From contig JAUIRK010000443.1 of the NCBI GenBank assembly GCA_030549495.1, forward strand, positions 206,891 to 270,890: DNA of 64,000 nt. The letters run 5' to 3'. This document shows, piece after piece, positions 36,788 to 47,913 of this stretch. The notes below the pieces were generated by a model. That model searched no databases. It was not told the DNA's origin and saw only the letters and a program-made list of their open reading frames with translations. The position numbers and the translations under genes were made by a program. Origin of the DNA: Nectonema munidae. Its lineage: Eukaryota; Nematomorpha; Nectonematoida; Nectonematidae. Numbering within the stretch: position 1 is the first letter of the stretch; the number at the start of each line of letters is the position of its first letter.

Positions 36788-36929
36788 TATGTTTTCTTAA
36801 ATGGAATTTAATATTCGGTAGGAACATTTTTTTGTTGACTAGTTATAATTAATTTAACGATTAGATATTATCGGCAAAAAAGAACACAATTAATCTGATT
36901 CGTAACCGGGAATGGCTTTTGAGCCACTC

Positions 36930-37800
36930 TCATTTTTCCTAAAATATTTAATATTTTTAAAAAATTCTCACATGAATCAACTAAATAATTTTTTTGCGAA
37001 TCTGATGGTGTCATTTATTTATTATTTTTTTAATGAAAATCAGACAAACCTCTCAAAAAATCAATCGAAGTTGTCAATCAATGCGAAAAATATAAACTTC
37101 AAAATATATTATAATTTCCTATCTTTTGACTTTATATTGTCTTGATTTATTTAAAAATCAATTTTTGATGATTAATTCACCCAAAATATTCCACCTGTCT
37201 GTAAATTAGCTTTCACAGGTGACTTAGCACCCAACACTTTTTCTCATTATTTTAAAATAAACGTTTCCATACACAGCAAATACTCAATTTGTTCTGAAAA
37301 TACTTTTATCACTTTATAATAAAATTATCACAGTGTTAGTCTCTACTTCATTTGTCCTATACTTTATATAGTCTCTAATTTTGCTCTTTATTCTATACTG
37401 ATTCTTGCTTCGTTGCTCTACTTTCATCTGAAATTTATTTTATGGAATATATGTTCAAAAAACCTTTTCCAGAAATTTATTTTGCTTAGAATTTAACTGA
37501 TACCATAACTTTTCTATTGAAGAGAATCTCTTTGTTGATCTTGATTTTTTTATCAATATCATATGTTGTCGTATCAGATGATAAGAACAGGTATCACTCT
37601 GGATATTTTATAACTAATCCTTTTTCAAAATTCGTGTTCTTGATGAAATCATTCATAATCCTCTTTTTTCAATTACAAAAAGTTTTCCACTTTTATCATC
37701 TTAATCTAAAAGAATCTCTCTTTCACACCGAAGGAATAAATTGGTCAAATTCAATTCACATTTATAAACTTTTTAGAGAATAGCTTTCACAAGGGCGGAG
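36930..37800 (+). repeat. Diverged copy of the 43-45 kb repeat family (one tandem unit plus tail)
   Basis: The first 160 bp (TGATGGTGTCAT, then AATGAAAATCAGACAAACCT and CTCAAAAAATCAATCG) match one unit of the 150-bp array at 43020-44560. The following 650 bp match 44580-45060 block by block: AATTCACCCAAAATATTCCA with AATTCACTCAAAATATTTCA; TAGTCTCTAC in both; and TTTTCAATTACAAAA with TGTTCAATTACAAAA. The 88-codon frame 37517-37783 (FFQLQKVFHFYHLNLKESLF, WSNSI) corresponds to the frame at 44819-45025 (QLQNVVNVLHLKNYLFDAKG, WKNSI), so the shared part may once have been coding. The family is unknown to me. Confidence 0.6.
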
Positions 37801-38389
37801 CTTCTTCTTCACGGTTAACATGTTTTGAAAATCGTAATACTAGATTATTACACCATCTTCAAATTCTTTGGAAAACGGTATATCTTCCATGTATAAGACA
37901 AGGTATACATACTTGTTTCTTAAAACTATATATCTCATCAAAGGACAATTAAAAAATATTGACAATATAAAAACTATAAATATATCATATTTTATTTAAC
38001 GAGTTATTATTTCATTTTTCTTAATGTGACTTCAGGTCCCTTACTTCTCTCGAACCAAAATATTTGTACTATATAAACAATAAATAACGATTGTGAGAAA
38101 AAGCTGGACGAATGATTTTTTGGGAAAAACTGATCTTTACCAATTCGATTGACATTTTCACCCGTTTTTACACTACAATGGCAAAAAGGAGTATAGAAAT
38201 GAAAAACATTGACGTTATTGATTAAAAAAATATTTTAAATTTGAGAAAATTCTTTGTCAGAATTTTATCCTCAATCAAAATTTTAATTGTTATTTTCAAT
38301 CAAAAACGAGTTTTTTGATTTGAGTTTTTTTAGAATTTGTTTTTTTCCGAAATGTCAAACTTGATTCATATTTCCACACATTCGTGCCC
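37801..38389. other. AT-rich, no feature
   Basis: No gene or repeat that I can support. Confidence 0.35.
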
Positions 38390-38770
38390 CGAAATGCGAA
38401 AATTAAGCCTTGAAATGGACTGACCTTAGCGAAAAAATGATATCAGCATGGTCAATTTAGGTTAAAAAATGTTTTACTTAAAATGAGAATGAAGATTTTT
38501 GAAGAAAATTTTCAGAAGAAACTAACAAATTTTGACATTTTCAGATTATAATTACGAAAACTAAGTCCAAAAATGAAGTTAGCATGATTGATCTAGTATA
38601 AAAAATATATTTTATTTAAAATGTGAATAATATTCTTAGAGAAAAATTTCAGATGTTAACCGCAAAATTTATTGGTACTTTTGGACATTTTGACACCCTA
38701 ATTGCAAAAATTGAGTACAAAAATGAAATCAGCATTAGTATAAATATATATTTTTTATTTAAAATTTGAA
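38390..38770. repeat. Diverged tandem repeat, ~2.5 units of ~150 bp
   Basis: Phrases repeat in order: CGAAAATTAAGCC / CGAAAACTAAGTCC / GCAAAAATTGAGTAC; then AAAAATGAxxTxAGCAT; then AAAATGTTTTACTTAAAATG / AAATATATTTTATTTAAAAT; then TTTTGACATTTT / TTGGACATTTTGACA. The spacing is about 150-160 bp, like the 43-kb array, but the sequences differ. Confidence 0.55.
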
Positions 38771-39160
38771 TAATATTCTGGGACCTTCATTGACTTTGGT
38801 TGACAGTTTTTGACATGAGAAGGTCATTCAACTAACGTGAGAATAGTATCAAAAGATGTAGCTTGCGATTGTAGAACAGTCACAAAGTTTGAAAGCATAT
38901 AATTAAACCAATTTTGTACAATAAAAATTTTAGTTGAGAGGTGGCTATTTTTGTATATAACAAAAATTTTAGCCAAAATGCCTCCCGCCGTTATCATAAT
39001 GTTAAATTGTGAATAGACACACTAAAATTTTGTTATATACGCCTCATCACAAATAATATTCTTTATGGCAAAAAATAAATATCTCACTAATCAAATCGGT
39101 AGAAAGTTGTTCTTATTTTTGCGTTACACGGAGTTCTTTTGAAATTTTGTGAGAAGGAGA
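38771..39160. other. Unrecognised AT-rich spacer
   Basis: Contains ACAAAAATTTTAGCC-type phrases repeated in inverted form around 38930-39045, but nothing I can classify. Confidence 0.3.
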
Positions 39161-40085
39161 TTTTGTTTTGAAGATTATTAGTTCGCATTTTAAAAAATTG
39201 CAAGATTGCCCAGAGTATGCAGCCAAAGCTATCTTTAAGATCCAAAAATTTTGGCTACTATTTTTTGCTTTATTAAGTTATTGATATCTTAATCTCAACG
39301 CATATACATCATTTTTGCATGTAAAAGGATTGCTCGATGATATATTTTGCCTTAGCACACTGATACAAATTTCAGATGATCAGCCATGATCTAGCTTAAC
39401 ATTACTAGTTCTGTAATCTGTTTTTGGATTAACACCCCTAGCTCACCAACATCCAACAAATACTATCAGCTCGTTTTCAATTTTCACTGAATCACAACAG
39501 CGCTCTTCAGCCGCATGCGCATTCTTCCTACAAGACACAGAAAACCGTTTGCTCATCCAACACCCAAATCTAGATCCCGAAATCACTCAACACGAAACAG
39601 AAATTCACGTAAAATTTAATAAATGACCTTAAACTCAAAAACAAATTCTCACACTCAACTTTTAGTTTAGCAAACAATTCACCTATCTAATCGCTTCGAA
39701 CGAATTAAAAATCCTTGTGTGCCCAGCTCATTCCAGCTGTTTCGATCACTAACTTGTCGATTACACTGCAAAGTCAAGAATCTCGGGTTCACAGTTCCTA
39801 CCACTATTTTCTCTACCCATCTCCAGAATTTACGAACGCAATAACAAACTCTACACTACTACAGTGGAAAAAATTTACTGACTCAAACATCACATCACCT
39901 CCGAATCTATGACATTATCACAACTCATTTCAGACAAGCACATTCACCCACTCCCACGAAACATCATTCGCTGGCTCTCATCCATTGCCCTTGTAATGCA
40001 TACTTTTTCAAATTCAAACTTCACTCAAACCCTTTCTGTCGTTTTAGCTGTCCTTCACACAATTTTATGTATTAAGATGTTTTAA
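39161..40085 (+). other. Broken coding-like tract, identity unknown
   Basis: From about 39420 the base composition turns C-rich (CA-dominated), unlike everything around it. Successive plus-strand frames read like one decayed protein: EYAAKAIFKIQKFW, CAFFLQDTENRLLIQHPNLD, FTYLIASNELKILVCPAH, and a last frame with IIRWLSSIALVMHTF and hydrophobic LSVVLAVLHTIL. The final hydrophobic segment suggests a membrane protein. It may be a transposon-borne or host gene; I do not recognise it. It is broken in several places. Confidence 0.4.
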
Positions 40086-40304
40086 ATTTTTTTCTACGAT
40101 TTTTTTAGAAGGTTTTAAAAGGTACACCATTTTTTGTAACTCTATTTTCATAGAAATACAATAGAAAAACTCCATTTTATTATATAGGTAAGGTAGGTAG
40201 GAGATATCTAAGCACTTTCCAACGTTTGTTGATATGCTTGCATCAATTGCTTTTGGTATTTGTAGTTTTTTTCAAAGATTTTCTTAATTTACCTATATAT
40301 ATAT

Positions 40305-40590
40305 ATACCATTTTCACTTTTAATTCGTCCTTTTTCACATTTAATTCGTTCAATTTTCACTTTGAATTATTCCTCATATTTTATCAATAAATTTTTTTTA
40401 TTTTAAATTGTATGGTTAAATAAAATTACTTTTTGTGAAAAAAATAAAGAAAATTGATAAAATAAAAATTAACTATTCTAAATAAAAAGAAAAAATATGA
40501 AGACGAATTGAAAGTGAAAAAGGACGAATTCAGTGTTAAAAAGGATGAATTCTAAATGAAAAAGGACGAATTCAATGTTAAAATTGTACA
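40305..40590. repeat. Inverted pair of ~21-bp minisatellites
   Basis: The left side holds three units around AATTCGTCCTTTTTCAC-ATTT (40321-40380). The right side holds four units of the complement, GTGAAAAAGGACGAATT and variants (40500-40582). The roughly 120-bp centre is AT-rich. The transcript could fold into a long, mismatched hairpin. It resembles a small foldback element. Confidence 0.6.
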
Positions 40591-40664
40591 CATCATATAT
40601 TGCTATAAAAGTCTTATAATTAATTCATACTATTTTATTCAAATATGACTTCATCTTTATATGT

Positions 40665-40814
40665 AAACTAGCCGGTCCCGTGGTTGTTTCTCGCTTAGCT
40701 CGAAACATAGGATCATTGGTAGAGTGTTTGTTTCTTGCGGCGCTCGAAACAGGATAATTGGTTCAGTGTTGGTAAATTAAGATGAAAACGACAATGGGAC
40801 CAGCTAGTTAGTTA
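40665..40814. mobile_element. ~150-bp inverted-repeat element
   Basis: AACTAGCCGGTCCCGTGG at the left is mirrored by TGGGACCAGCTAGTT at the right. In between, two diverged direct copies of GTTTCTxGC(x)CTCGAAACA(T)AGGAT-ATTGGT lie 60 bp apart. Ends of the CTAGCTGGTCCC type are common in arthropod repeats. The class is not determined. Confidence 0.5.
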
Positions 40815-41210
40815 TAAATATAGTTGATAAAACCAATTTTGATGTAAGTAGCTATTTTAAATCTCTTTTTATTAACAAATATGATTGATTATCGAAAAAT
40901 ATTACCACTATTGAATTAACGATTCTACTTTTTGACAGATTGATTGATTTTCAAACGAAATCAACATCAGAAAATGGTTATAGTTATTTTGTTTGAAAAT
41001 CAATTAAAAACAGTCATGAAGCTACGGTAAAATGCATACGCTTAATATGGGGGGTTTTTTCGCTGCGTTTTTCATGTGTTTTTCAGAAAATGGTTTTTTT
41101 TTTGTTTATTTTTCCCCGCTTTTCTCCCCAGGGGTTGGGTTTTATTAATGTATGAAAAATTATTTTTTTTAAAATAAAGGTAGCAAAAAAAGAATTAACC
41201 ACTCAAAGGG
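40815..41210. other. AT-rich spacer
   Basis: Nothing recognised. Note TTGATTTTCAAACGAAAT and TTTGAAAATCAATTAAAA, a weak inverted pair near 40945-41010. Confidence 0.3.
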
Positions 41211-41270
41211 GGGGGGGTATTTTGTGCGGGAAAGAGGGGACTCTCTTGGGTTTGTTTTTTTCCATTTGAT

Positions 41271-41303
<33 letters not shown>

Positions 41304-41480
41304 CCCTTTTCTCTTTTTTTTTTTTTTTTTCCTTTTTTTTTTTTTTCTTTTTTTTTTTTTTTCTGTTTTTTTTCTTTTTCTTTCTCTTTTTTTTTCTTCT
41401 TTTTTTTTCTTTTTTCTTTTTTTACCTTCTTCTTTTTCTTCCCCCCCCCCCCCCTCCCTTTTTTTTTTTTAGAATTCATT
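41211..41480. repeat. Low-complexity pyrimidine tract
   Basis: Starts with a G8-9 run. It then has about 200 bp of almost pure T with scattered C, ending in C13-14 and T12. The lysine-rich and phenylalanine-rich frames across it are composition artefacts. Base calls in such a tract may be unreliable. Confidence 0.85.
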
Positions 41481-41496
41481 TTTTTAGTTTTGTCGA

Positions 41497-41805
41497 AACT
41501 ATTTGTGTAGTATTGATCTTTTTAGTTCCTTTGTGATTTTGAAATCATATTCCTTGTCTTAACTTGGATCGCCCTCCCACCCACCTCAGCCATATGGCTT
41601 TAGGATAAAATCGTTTTTGGTGTAGTATTTTAATTTCTTTCTTAATGTTTAATCCAACCTCCCCTATTTGTGTAGTATTCATCTTTTTAGTTCTTTCGTC
41701 ATTTTAAAATCATCTTCTTTTTTAACTTGGATGTTAATCTAAGTCCCCCCCCCCCCTACACTGACCTGAGCCATATGGCTTTAGGATGCAATCGTTTTTT
41801 GTGTG
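41497..41805. repeat. Two direct copies of a ~165-bp unit
   Basis: ATTTGTGTAGTATTGATCTT and ATTTGTGTAGTATTCATCTT start the two units. Both run through TTTTTAGTTC, TTTTAACTTGGAT or its variant, a C-rich stretch, and GCCATATGGCTTTAGGAT with AATCGTTTTT. About 85% alike by eye. Non-coding. Confidence 0.75.
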
Positions 41806-41989
41806 CAAACCCTAAAAATAATCATATTTATAATCAGAATAAAACATGGAAAATTCTAAATTTTATATACAAAAAAATAATGAAAAAAATATTTCAATGA
41901 AAAATTTGTGGGTAAACTATATTTTTTGTATATAAATTATTGTTATGATATCCTTTTTGGTGAGTTTGATACACCTGAAATTTAATGGC

Positions 41990-42255
41990 CTAAAAAGATC
42001 TTGCTCTTAAAACGGCAACATAAAGTTGTCCATGACTGAAACATCGTTTGTTTAAAAAAATACCAACTTTTTCAAAAGTCTGTCCCAGACTTTTATTGAT
42101 AGTAAGTGCATATGAGAATCTGAGTGGAAACTGAACCGTTTAACCGCCAATGGTCCACTTTTCACTTCATTGTTAAAATCGAAATTAAAAACAATGAAAC
42201 ATATTTTAGGTTCATTTATTTTCTTAAGTTCAATTGAAAAGTCTTTGAGATACAC
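41990..42255 (-). pseudogene. Helitron helicase C-terminal fragment
   Basis: The minus strand reads [20 protein letters not shown], then [16 protein letters not shown] before TAG at 41990-41992. This is the last conserved block of Pif1-like Helitron helicases (TINKSQGQTxxxVGIxL...[12 protein letters not shown]). The upstream frame (KICFIVFNFDFNNEVKSGPL and VKRFSF) is shifted by one. Only the end of the Rep/helicase protein remains. Confidence 0.75.
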
Positions 42256-42989
42256 AAATAAAACAAAATAAATAAAATGAAATTTTTTTATTAAAAATTA
42301 TTAATAGATAAAAAATTGTGAAATGGTAAAAAAAGTTAATTTTATAAAATCCAAATTCTAGAAAAAAATATTCGAGCAATTCTAAAATATCCTTACAGTT
42401 CATGACATACTATCCCTTATTTTTATCACGAATGTGTTTCTGTAAAAAATAAATTTGAATATGTCGCCATATTCTTTGAAAGTATTTAGGATCCACAAGT
42501 GGACCATTGGCGTATCGTGACAATGAAATATACCCTTTTTACACATAATTAGAAAAAACGATGAAAAAGTACATTTTTTCAACAGAGTTGATCATAATGA
42601 TTGATATCTCTGTTTCTTTAGTTTCATGAAGATGAATGTTGTACTTTCAAAAATATAACCTCTTGATTTATTGTGTGAAGCAAACATATAAATATATACA
42701 ATAATGATATCTTATATTATAATGTAGGAATGAATGTGAAGCGTGGAATTTGAATCAATAATTCTTGTATTATCAACATTTGTGAAGGTACATTTCGCAG
42801 TACTGTATACATAATGATGATACGTACAAAAAATTTTGCGCGTCATAGAAATGTTGAAAAAATTATAGAATAGATGAGTATCATTGTACTTTGTATCATC
42901 AATTGATTTCAGTTTGCTAATATGTTTTCATGAATATGAAGAGATCATAACCCTATTAGTGCTGGGCAAAATTTGTCCGCTCAAGTGCT
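42256..42989. other. AT-rich spacer
   Basis: No recognised gene or repeat. The short frame 42400-42582 has no support. Confidence 0.35.
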
Positions 42990-43010
42990 GGGGGGCGTAA
43001 AGTGCCCCCC
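42990..43010. repeat. GC hairpin at the left border of the 150-bp array
   Basis: GGGGGGCGTAAAGTGCCCCCC is a near-perfect hairpin, preceded by two direct copies of AGTGCTGGG (42958 and 42984). It adjoins the start of the satellite and may mark an element end. Confidence 0.45.
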
Positions 43011-43019
43011 CCCCTATTT

Positions 43020-44560
43020 TTCTCAGATATTAATAAGTTTTTATAAATATTTTTAATGTTACATACATATTTCAACAATGCTGAATTCAGTGGTGATGTC
43101 CATTTTTTTATCAAAATCAATCAAACCTGTCAAAAAATTGATTTATATTTGACAGGTCATCTCAAAAAGGAACTTTTTATTTAAATAATTATATAAAGTT
43201 TTTTACGCATGTATACCCATTTTCAAATATGCTGAATTCAGTGGTGATATTCATTTTTTATGAAAATCAATTAAACCTGTCAAAAAATTGATCTAAATGT
43301 GACAGCTCATCTCAAAAAGGAACTTTTTATCTAAATAAGTATATAAAGTTTTTTACACATGTATACCCATTTTCAAATATGCTGAATTCAGTGGTGATAT
43401 TCATTTTTTATGAAAATCAATTAAACCTGTCAAAAAATTGATCTAAATGTGACAGCTCATCTCAAAAAGGAACTTTTTATCTAAATAAGTATATAAAGTT
43501 TTTTACGCATGTATACCCATTTTCAAATATGCTGAATTCAGTGGTGATATTCATTTTTTATGAAAATCAATTAAACCTGTCAAAAAATTGATCTAAATGT
43601 GACAGCTCATCTCAAAAAGGAACTTTTTATCTAAATAAGTATTTAAAGTTTTTTACACATGTATACCCATTTTCAAATATGCTGAATTCAGTGGTGATAT
43701 TCATTTTTTATGAAAATCATTCAAACCTGTCAAAAAAGTGATTTACATATGACAGCTCATCTCAAAAAAGAAACTTTTTATCTAAATAAGTATATAAAGT
43801 TTTTTACACATGTATACCCATTTTCAAATATGCTGAATTCAGTGGTGATATTCATTTTTTATGAAAATCATTCAAACCTGTCAAAAAAGTGATTTACATA
43901 TGACAGCTCATCTCAAAAAAGAAACTTTTTATCTAAATAATTATATAATGTTTTTTACACATATACACCCATTTTCAAGCATGCTGAATTCAGCGGTGAT
44001 ATTCATTTTTTTTTTATAAAAATCAATAAAAGTTATCAAAGCATTGATTTATATATGACAGCTCATCTCAAAAAGGAACTTTTTATCTAAGTAATAATAT
44101 AAAGTTTTTTACACATATATACCCATTTTTAAGCATGCATAATTCAGTGGTGATATTCATTTTTTTAAATAAAAATCAATCAAAACTGTCAAAAAATTGA
44201 TTTATCCCAAAAAGAAAAGATCAGGCACGGTTTTTTGAATGAGAGAAATACGTTTAATAGAAAGTATAGGGAGGTCATGAAGTTTACCGTGTATGGCATT
44301 TTACACACATATACCCATTTTCAAGTAGGCTGTGTTTACTGGTTATATTCCTTTTTTTTTTATAAATATTAATCAAACCTGAAAAAATAATTTAAATATG
44401 ACAGCCCATGTCAAAATTATAATTTTAATTTTTTTAAAGTTTTTATACATTTCAAGTATGCAGAATTTAATGGTGATGTTCATTTTTTATAAAATCAATA
44501 AAACCTGTCAAAAAATCGATTAAACCTGTAAATCAATGTCAAATATATAAACATAAAAAT
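43020..44560. repeat. Tandem array, about ten units of ~150 bp
   Basis: The word GCTGAATTCAGTGGTGAT recurs at 43080, 43231, 43381, 43531, 43681, 43832 and 43983, with diverged forms at 44135, 44329 and 44461. Central units (43231-43680) are almost identical and exactly 150 bp; units get longer and more diverged toward the right. Each carries AAACCTGTCAAAAAATTGAT and GACAGCTCATCTCAAAAAGG. This is a recently expanded local satellite. Open frames inside it (43710-43892) are incidental. Confidence 0.9.
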
Positions 44561-44579
44561 AACTTCTACTTGCAGTATT

Positions 44580-45060
44580 TCTCTGGTAATTATTTTCTTA
44601 ATTTATTTAATAAACCAACTTTAGGTGTTTAATTCACTCAAAATATTTCATTCTACAGTAACTTATGTAACTCGATAGGACCTCCATCTTTTTGGCTACA
44701 AATTCGTTATCGGCTCGTAGTCTCTACTACTATTAATTTACAGTATGTAATTTTGGTATTCATTCTATGATGATCCTTTCTTGGTAGCTCTTTTTTCATT
44801 AGAAATTTATATTCTTCAATGTGTGTTCGAAAATTTTTTTATAAGGATAAAATTACTTTTTTACTCTCAGGCCTGAATATTTGTCAACCATTCTCATTTC
44901 AAAGGTTTTTTCCTGATGAATTATTCGTGATGTTGATTGTTCAATTACAAAACGTTGTCAACGTTCTTCATCTAAAAAATTATCTCTTTGACGCAAAAGG
45001 AAAAAGATGGAAAAATTCAATTTAAATTAAAAATATCTTGATAGTGACTAAATTCTCACA
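44580..45060 (+). repeat. Non-tandem tail following the 150-bp array
   Basis: Matches 37145-37790 in order, including the frame 44819-45025 (SFQRFFPDELFVMLIVQLQN, WKNSI). Array and tail form one repeat family present twice in this window. Its origin is unknown. Confidence 0.55.
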
Positions 45061-45451
45061 TATTGGCATCTGTACCATTTTTGATAAATCTGACCTATTC
45101 TAAATTTTCAGATTTCCTACCCATCTTAGCTAAATGTTAACTGCAATCCTAGAGCAGTGCTCTTCAAACTTTTTTTGTCGCGACCCCTTTTTGGAAAAAT
45201 TTTTTTTTCGTGACCTACCAAAATTTTTTATAAATAAAAAATAAGTTAATGGAGTGAAAAAGTTTATTCCTTCGAAAAATCAACATAAGCTAAACATGAA
45301 ATAAAATATATTTTACTTTTTTTATTTATTTATAAAAGAATTCACAGAAATAAGCATATGTATACAAAAAAATAAGGGGTTATGAAAGATAATAGCAGTT
45401 AAAATCATATATCATTATTAAGATTATATCATTTCATTTGAATCAATGAGA

Positions 45452-46363
45452 TTAATGCGATTGCATTTTTTTGCATAAAAGATAAAATCTAGGCTCTAAC
45501 TTTGTCAAAGCTGGTCTTAGTACGGTTTCGATACATTTCAAATTTGCTCGATGTTTTGTTTTTAGGTTAGTTAATGCCGAAAAAGCACTTTCGCATAAAT
45601 AAGTCGATGGAAAAGGTAGAAGAGTGTTTATTGCAAGCTGAGATAAGTTCGAATATTCTGAATCAAGACCAGACCAAAACGATATGAGACTCATTTTAGC
45701 GAACGTGATTTTTAAAGAAGAATCAGAAGAAAGTTCTGCCAATTCTTCCTGAACCTTTACTGCAAGATTACTCACTTTTTCGACATCAACATCAAATGGA
45801 TTTTGAATCCAAGCAAATTGGCTCATGACTGATTCTTTGAGAAAATACTTTTTGAAATTTTCTGCTAAACTTACTAAATGAGCGATTATGATGGGTTTAA
45901 CTTTTTCAAAACTTAGTGCGTTTTTGGTTATGAACTCTTCCAAACATGGAAACATTTCGTATGTGTTTCTTTTCACATTAATCAACCAAACATTAGTTTT
46001 TTTAATAAAACCTTGAATTTTCGAAGTTAATGTAAAAATATTTGTGTTTGCACCTTGCAATGATATGCTGAGTTCATTAAGTTTGTCAAGAATATCTGAT
46101 AAATAACAAAGTTTAGAAACCCAGTCTTCATTGTAAAAGTATCTTACCAAATCCGAGTTATTACTTGATAAAAATAACATGACTTCATTTTTTAATGTCA
46201 GTAGCCTTCTTAAAGCTCGACTTCTTGAAAGCCATCTAATATCCGTGTGGAGCAGCAAAGATTCAAATTCTGAGTCCATTTCTTTGCAAAAATTCGTAAA
46301 AAGTCGAGTATTAAGAGCACGGGATTTAATGTAATTGATTATTTTCACTGAATCTTGTAGCAC
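45452..46363 (-). pseudogene. hAT transposase, C-terminal part
   Basis: A 303-codon frame: LQDSVKIINYIKSRALNTRL, LHTDIRWLSRSRALRRLLTL, and the dimerisation block LPFPSTYLCESAFSALTNLK with catalytic glutamate in CESAFS. This is the ZBED5/SCAND3-like hAT type. It is split from the N-terminal piece by a frame change in an A-run and an in-frame TAG (46355-46395). Otherwise open to its natural stop. Confidence 0.88.
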
Positions 46364-46379
46364 TTCACACTATTCTTCG

Positions 46380-47333
46380 TTAATTTTTTTTTGTTGCTAG
46401 CACCTCCCGATGAATCATGCAATGCGTGAAGGTTACTTCCTTTTTACAAACGGATCTGACTTTACTGTAGAAGCCAACATTCTTTCCTGTCATTGCGGCT
46501 GCACCATCTGTGCAAACTCCAACACAGTCAGCCCATTTTAATCCGACTTCTTCAAAAAATTCGTCTACTTTTTGAAACATTGCCCCACCTGTAGCGTGTG
46601 CTTCCAATGGCTTGCAAAAAAGTAAATCTTCATGAAGATCATTGTGGTAGCAATACCTTACATACTCTAATAATTGTGCCATGTTTGTAATATCCGTTGT
46701 CTCATCCAATTGAATTGCGAATTTTGAATTTTCTTTAATTCTTTCTAGTAATTGTTCATGTAAGTCCTCGCTAATTTTCGTAATTCTTCTGCTCACTGTG
46801 GTGTCAGCCATAGGAATTTTTTTTAATTCGTTTGCATATTTTTGTCCGATGAGAATTTCGGTCATTCTGATGGCTATTGGAAGAGCAAGCTCTTCTCCAA
46901 TTGTAAACGGTTTTTTAGCCTTTGCAATCAAAAAAGATGCTTCATACGATGCCCGCAAATATTTTAAATTTGTTACAGAATGCGCTTCAATATTTGACTG
47001 TTGTTTTCTTGTAGATTGCAACAACCTCTCAAAGTACTCCACGGGTTTATTAACACAAGAAGGATGTTTAGTTTCGAGATGCCTTTTCAATTTTGCAGGC
47101 CTCATGCTTTCGCTTGCTAAGTGCTCACTGCAAACCACACACATTGGGCGCTGCTCATTATTTATTTCAATGAAAGTGAATCCAAATTGTAGTTTTGTTG
47201 TACTTTCTTTTTTCACATAAAAAAGCTTATTCTCTTTTGCTTCCGCTTTAGAACTTGTTACACCGCTTGCCATCGTGACGGCATCACTCAAATCATCAGA
47301 GGTTTTTCTCTTGTTTATCAGCCACTTATCCAT
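46380..47333 (-). pseudogene. hAT transposase, N-terminal part with BED finger
   Basis: A 317-codon frame starting MDKWLINKRKTSDD. The BED-type zinc finger is CVVCSEHLASESM with LKRHLETKHP (C-x2-C...H-x4-H). The catalytic core has FAIQLDETTDITN (first aspartate) and CVGVCTDGAAAMTGK (second aspartate). It ends HCMIHREVLATKKN at a shifted A-run. With the downstream piece it would give a protein of about 630 residues, usual for this hAT branch. Confidence 0.88.
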
Positions 47334-47913
47334 CGTCGATTTATCTTAAAATAAAATAAAAAATAGAAAATTATGGCATTAAAATAAAAATATCATATTA
47401 TTTTGCTTTCTTGATGAAGTTTAACAATACCATTTAAATTAAAACGATTGTCAATTTATATTGAAAATTGATATGTTTGTTGTTAAATTAGTAAAAAAAA
47501 ATGTTGAATATTATTTAAAAAATTCCATAATTATAATTTTGGCGACCCCCTTTCTATGGTTACGCGACCCCCACTTTGAAGACCTCTGGTGTAGAGCACA
47601 AAAATGCTTATTGGTTTTGATTTGATACTGATATTGTAAACTTTTTTATGATATTAATACAACTTTCACTTATAATCTGTTTGTGTATGCAATCAATACA
47701 AAAATAATAAATCCTTCTGTATTAAATTTTTATTTTCATTGAAACCAAGCTTTTGTGTGATAATTTATTCTATCATAAAAAACCAACGTGTGTCTGTTGT
47801 TACAATTTTGAATACCTTTTTTTAAAAATCTTCTAAGCGTAACTGATTTCCATTTTCTCGTGCAACTTATTTTTATTGCCTGTATTTTTCCTTCTTCTCC
47901 CGCAAAAGTTATA

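Larger units (their letters stand above)
45155..47588 (-). mobile_element. Nearly complete 2.4-kb hAT transposon
   Basis: Left end CAGTGCTCTTCAAACTTTTT with GTCGCGACCCC; right end, reversed, CAGAGGTCTTCAAAGTGGGG with GTCGCG. Flanking octamers TCCTAGAG and GTGTAGAG agree in their last five bases, with the TAGA core hAT elements favour. It encodes a BED-finger transposase in two minus-strand pieces (46380-47333 and 45452-46363). The structure is complete but the transposase gene is broken, so it could move only if supplied in trans. Confidence 0.85.

Noticed and set aside
39161-40085. Remnant of an envelope-bearing or LTR element
   Set aside because: A terminal hydrophobic segment alone is not evidence; no integrase, protease, LTR pair or primer-binding site was seen, so it stays unidentified.
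41195-41479. Lysine-rich and phenylalanine-rich open frames
   Set aside because: They follow from a nearly pure T/C tract.
43020-44560. CRISPR-like array
   Set aside because: Units are contiguous 150-bp tandem repeats without unique spacers, in a eukaryotic genome.
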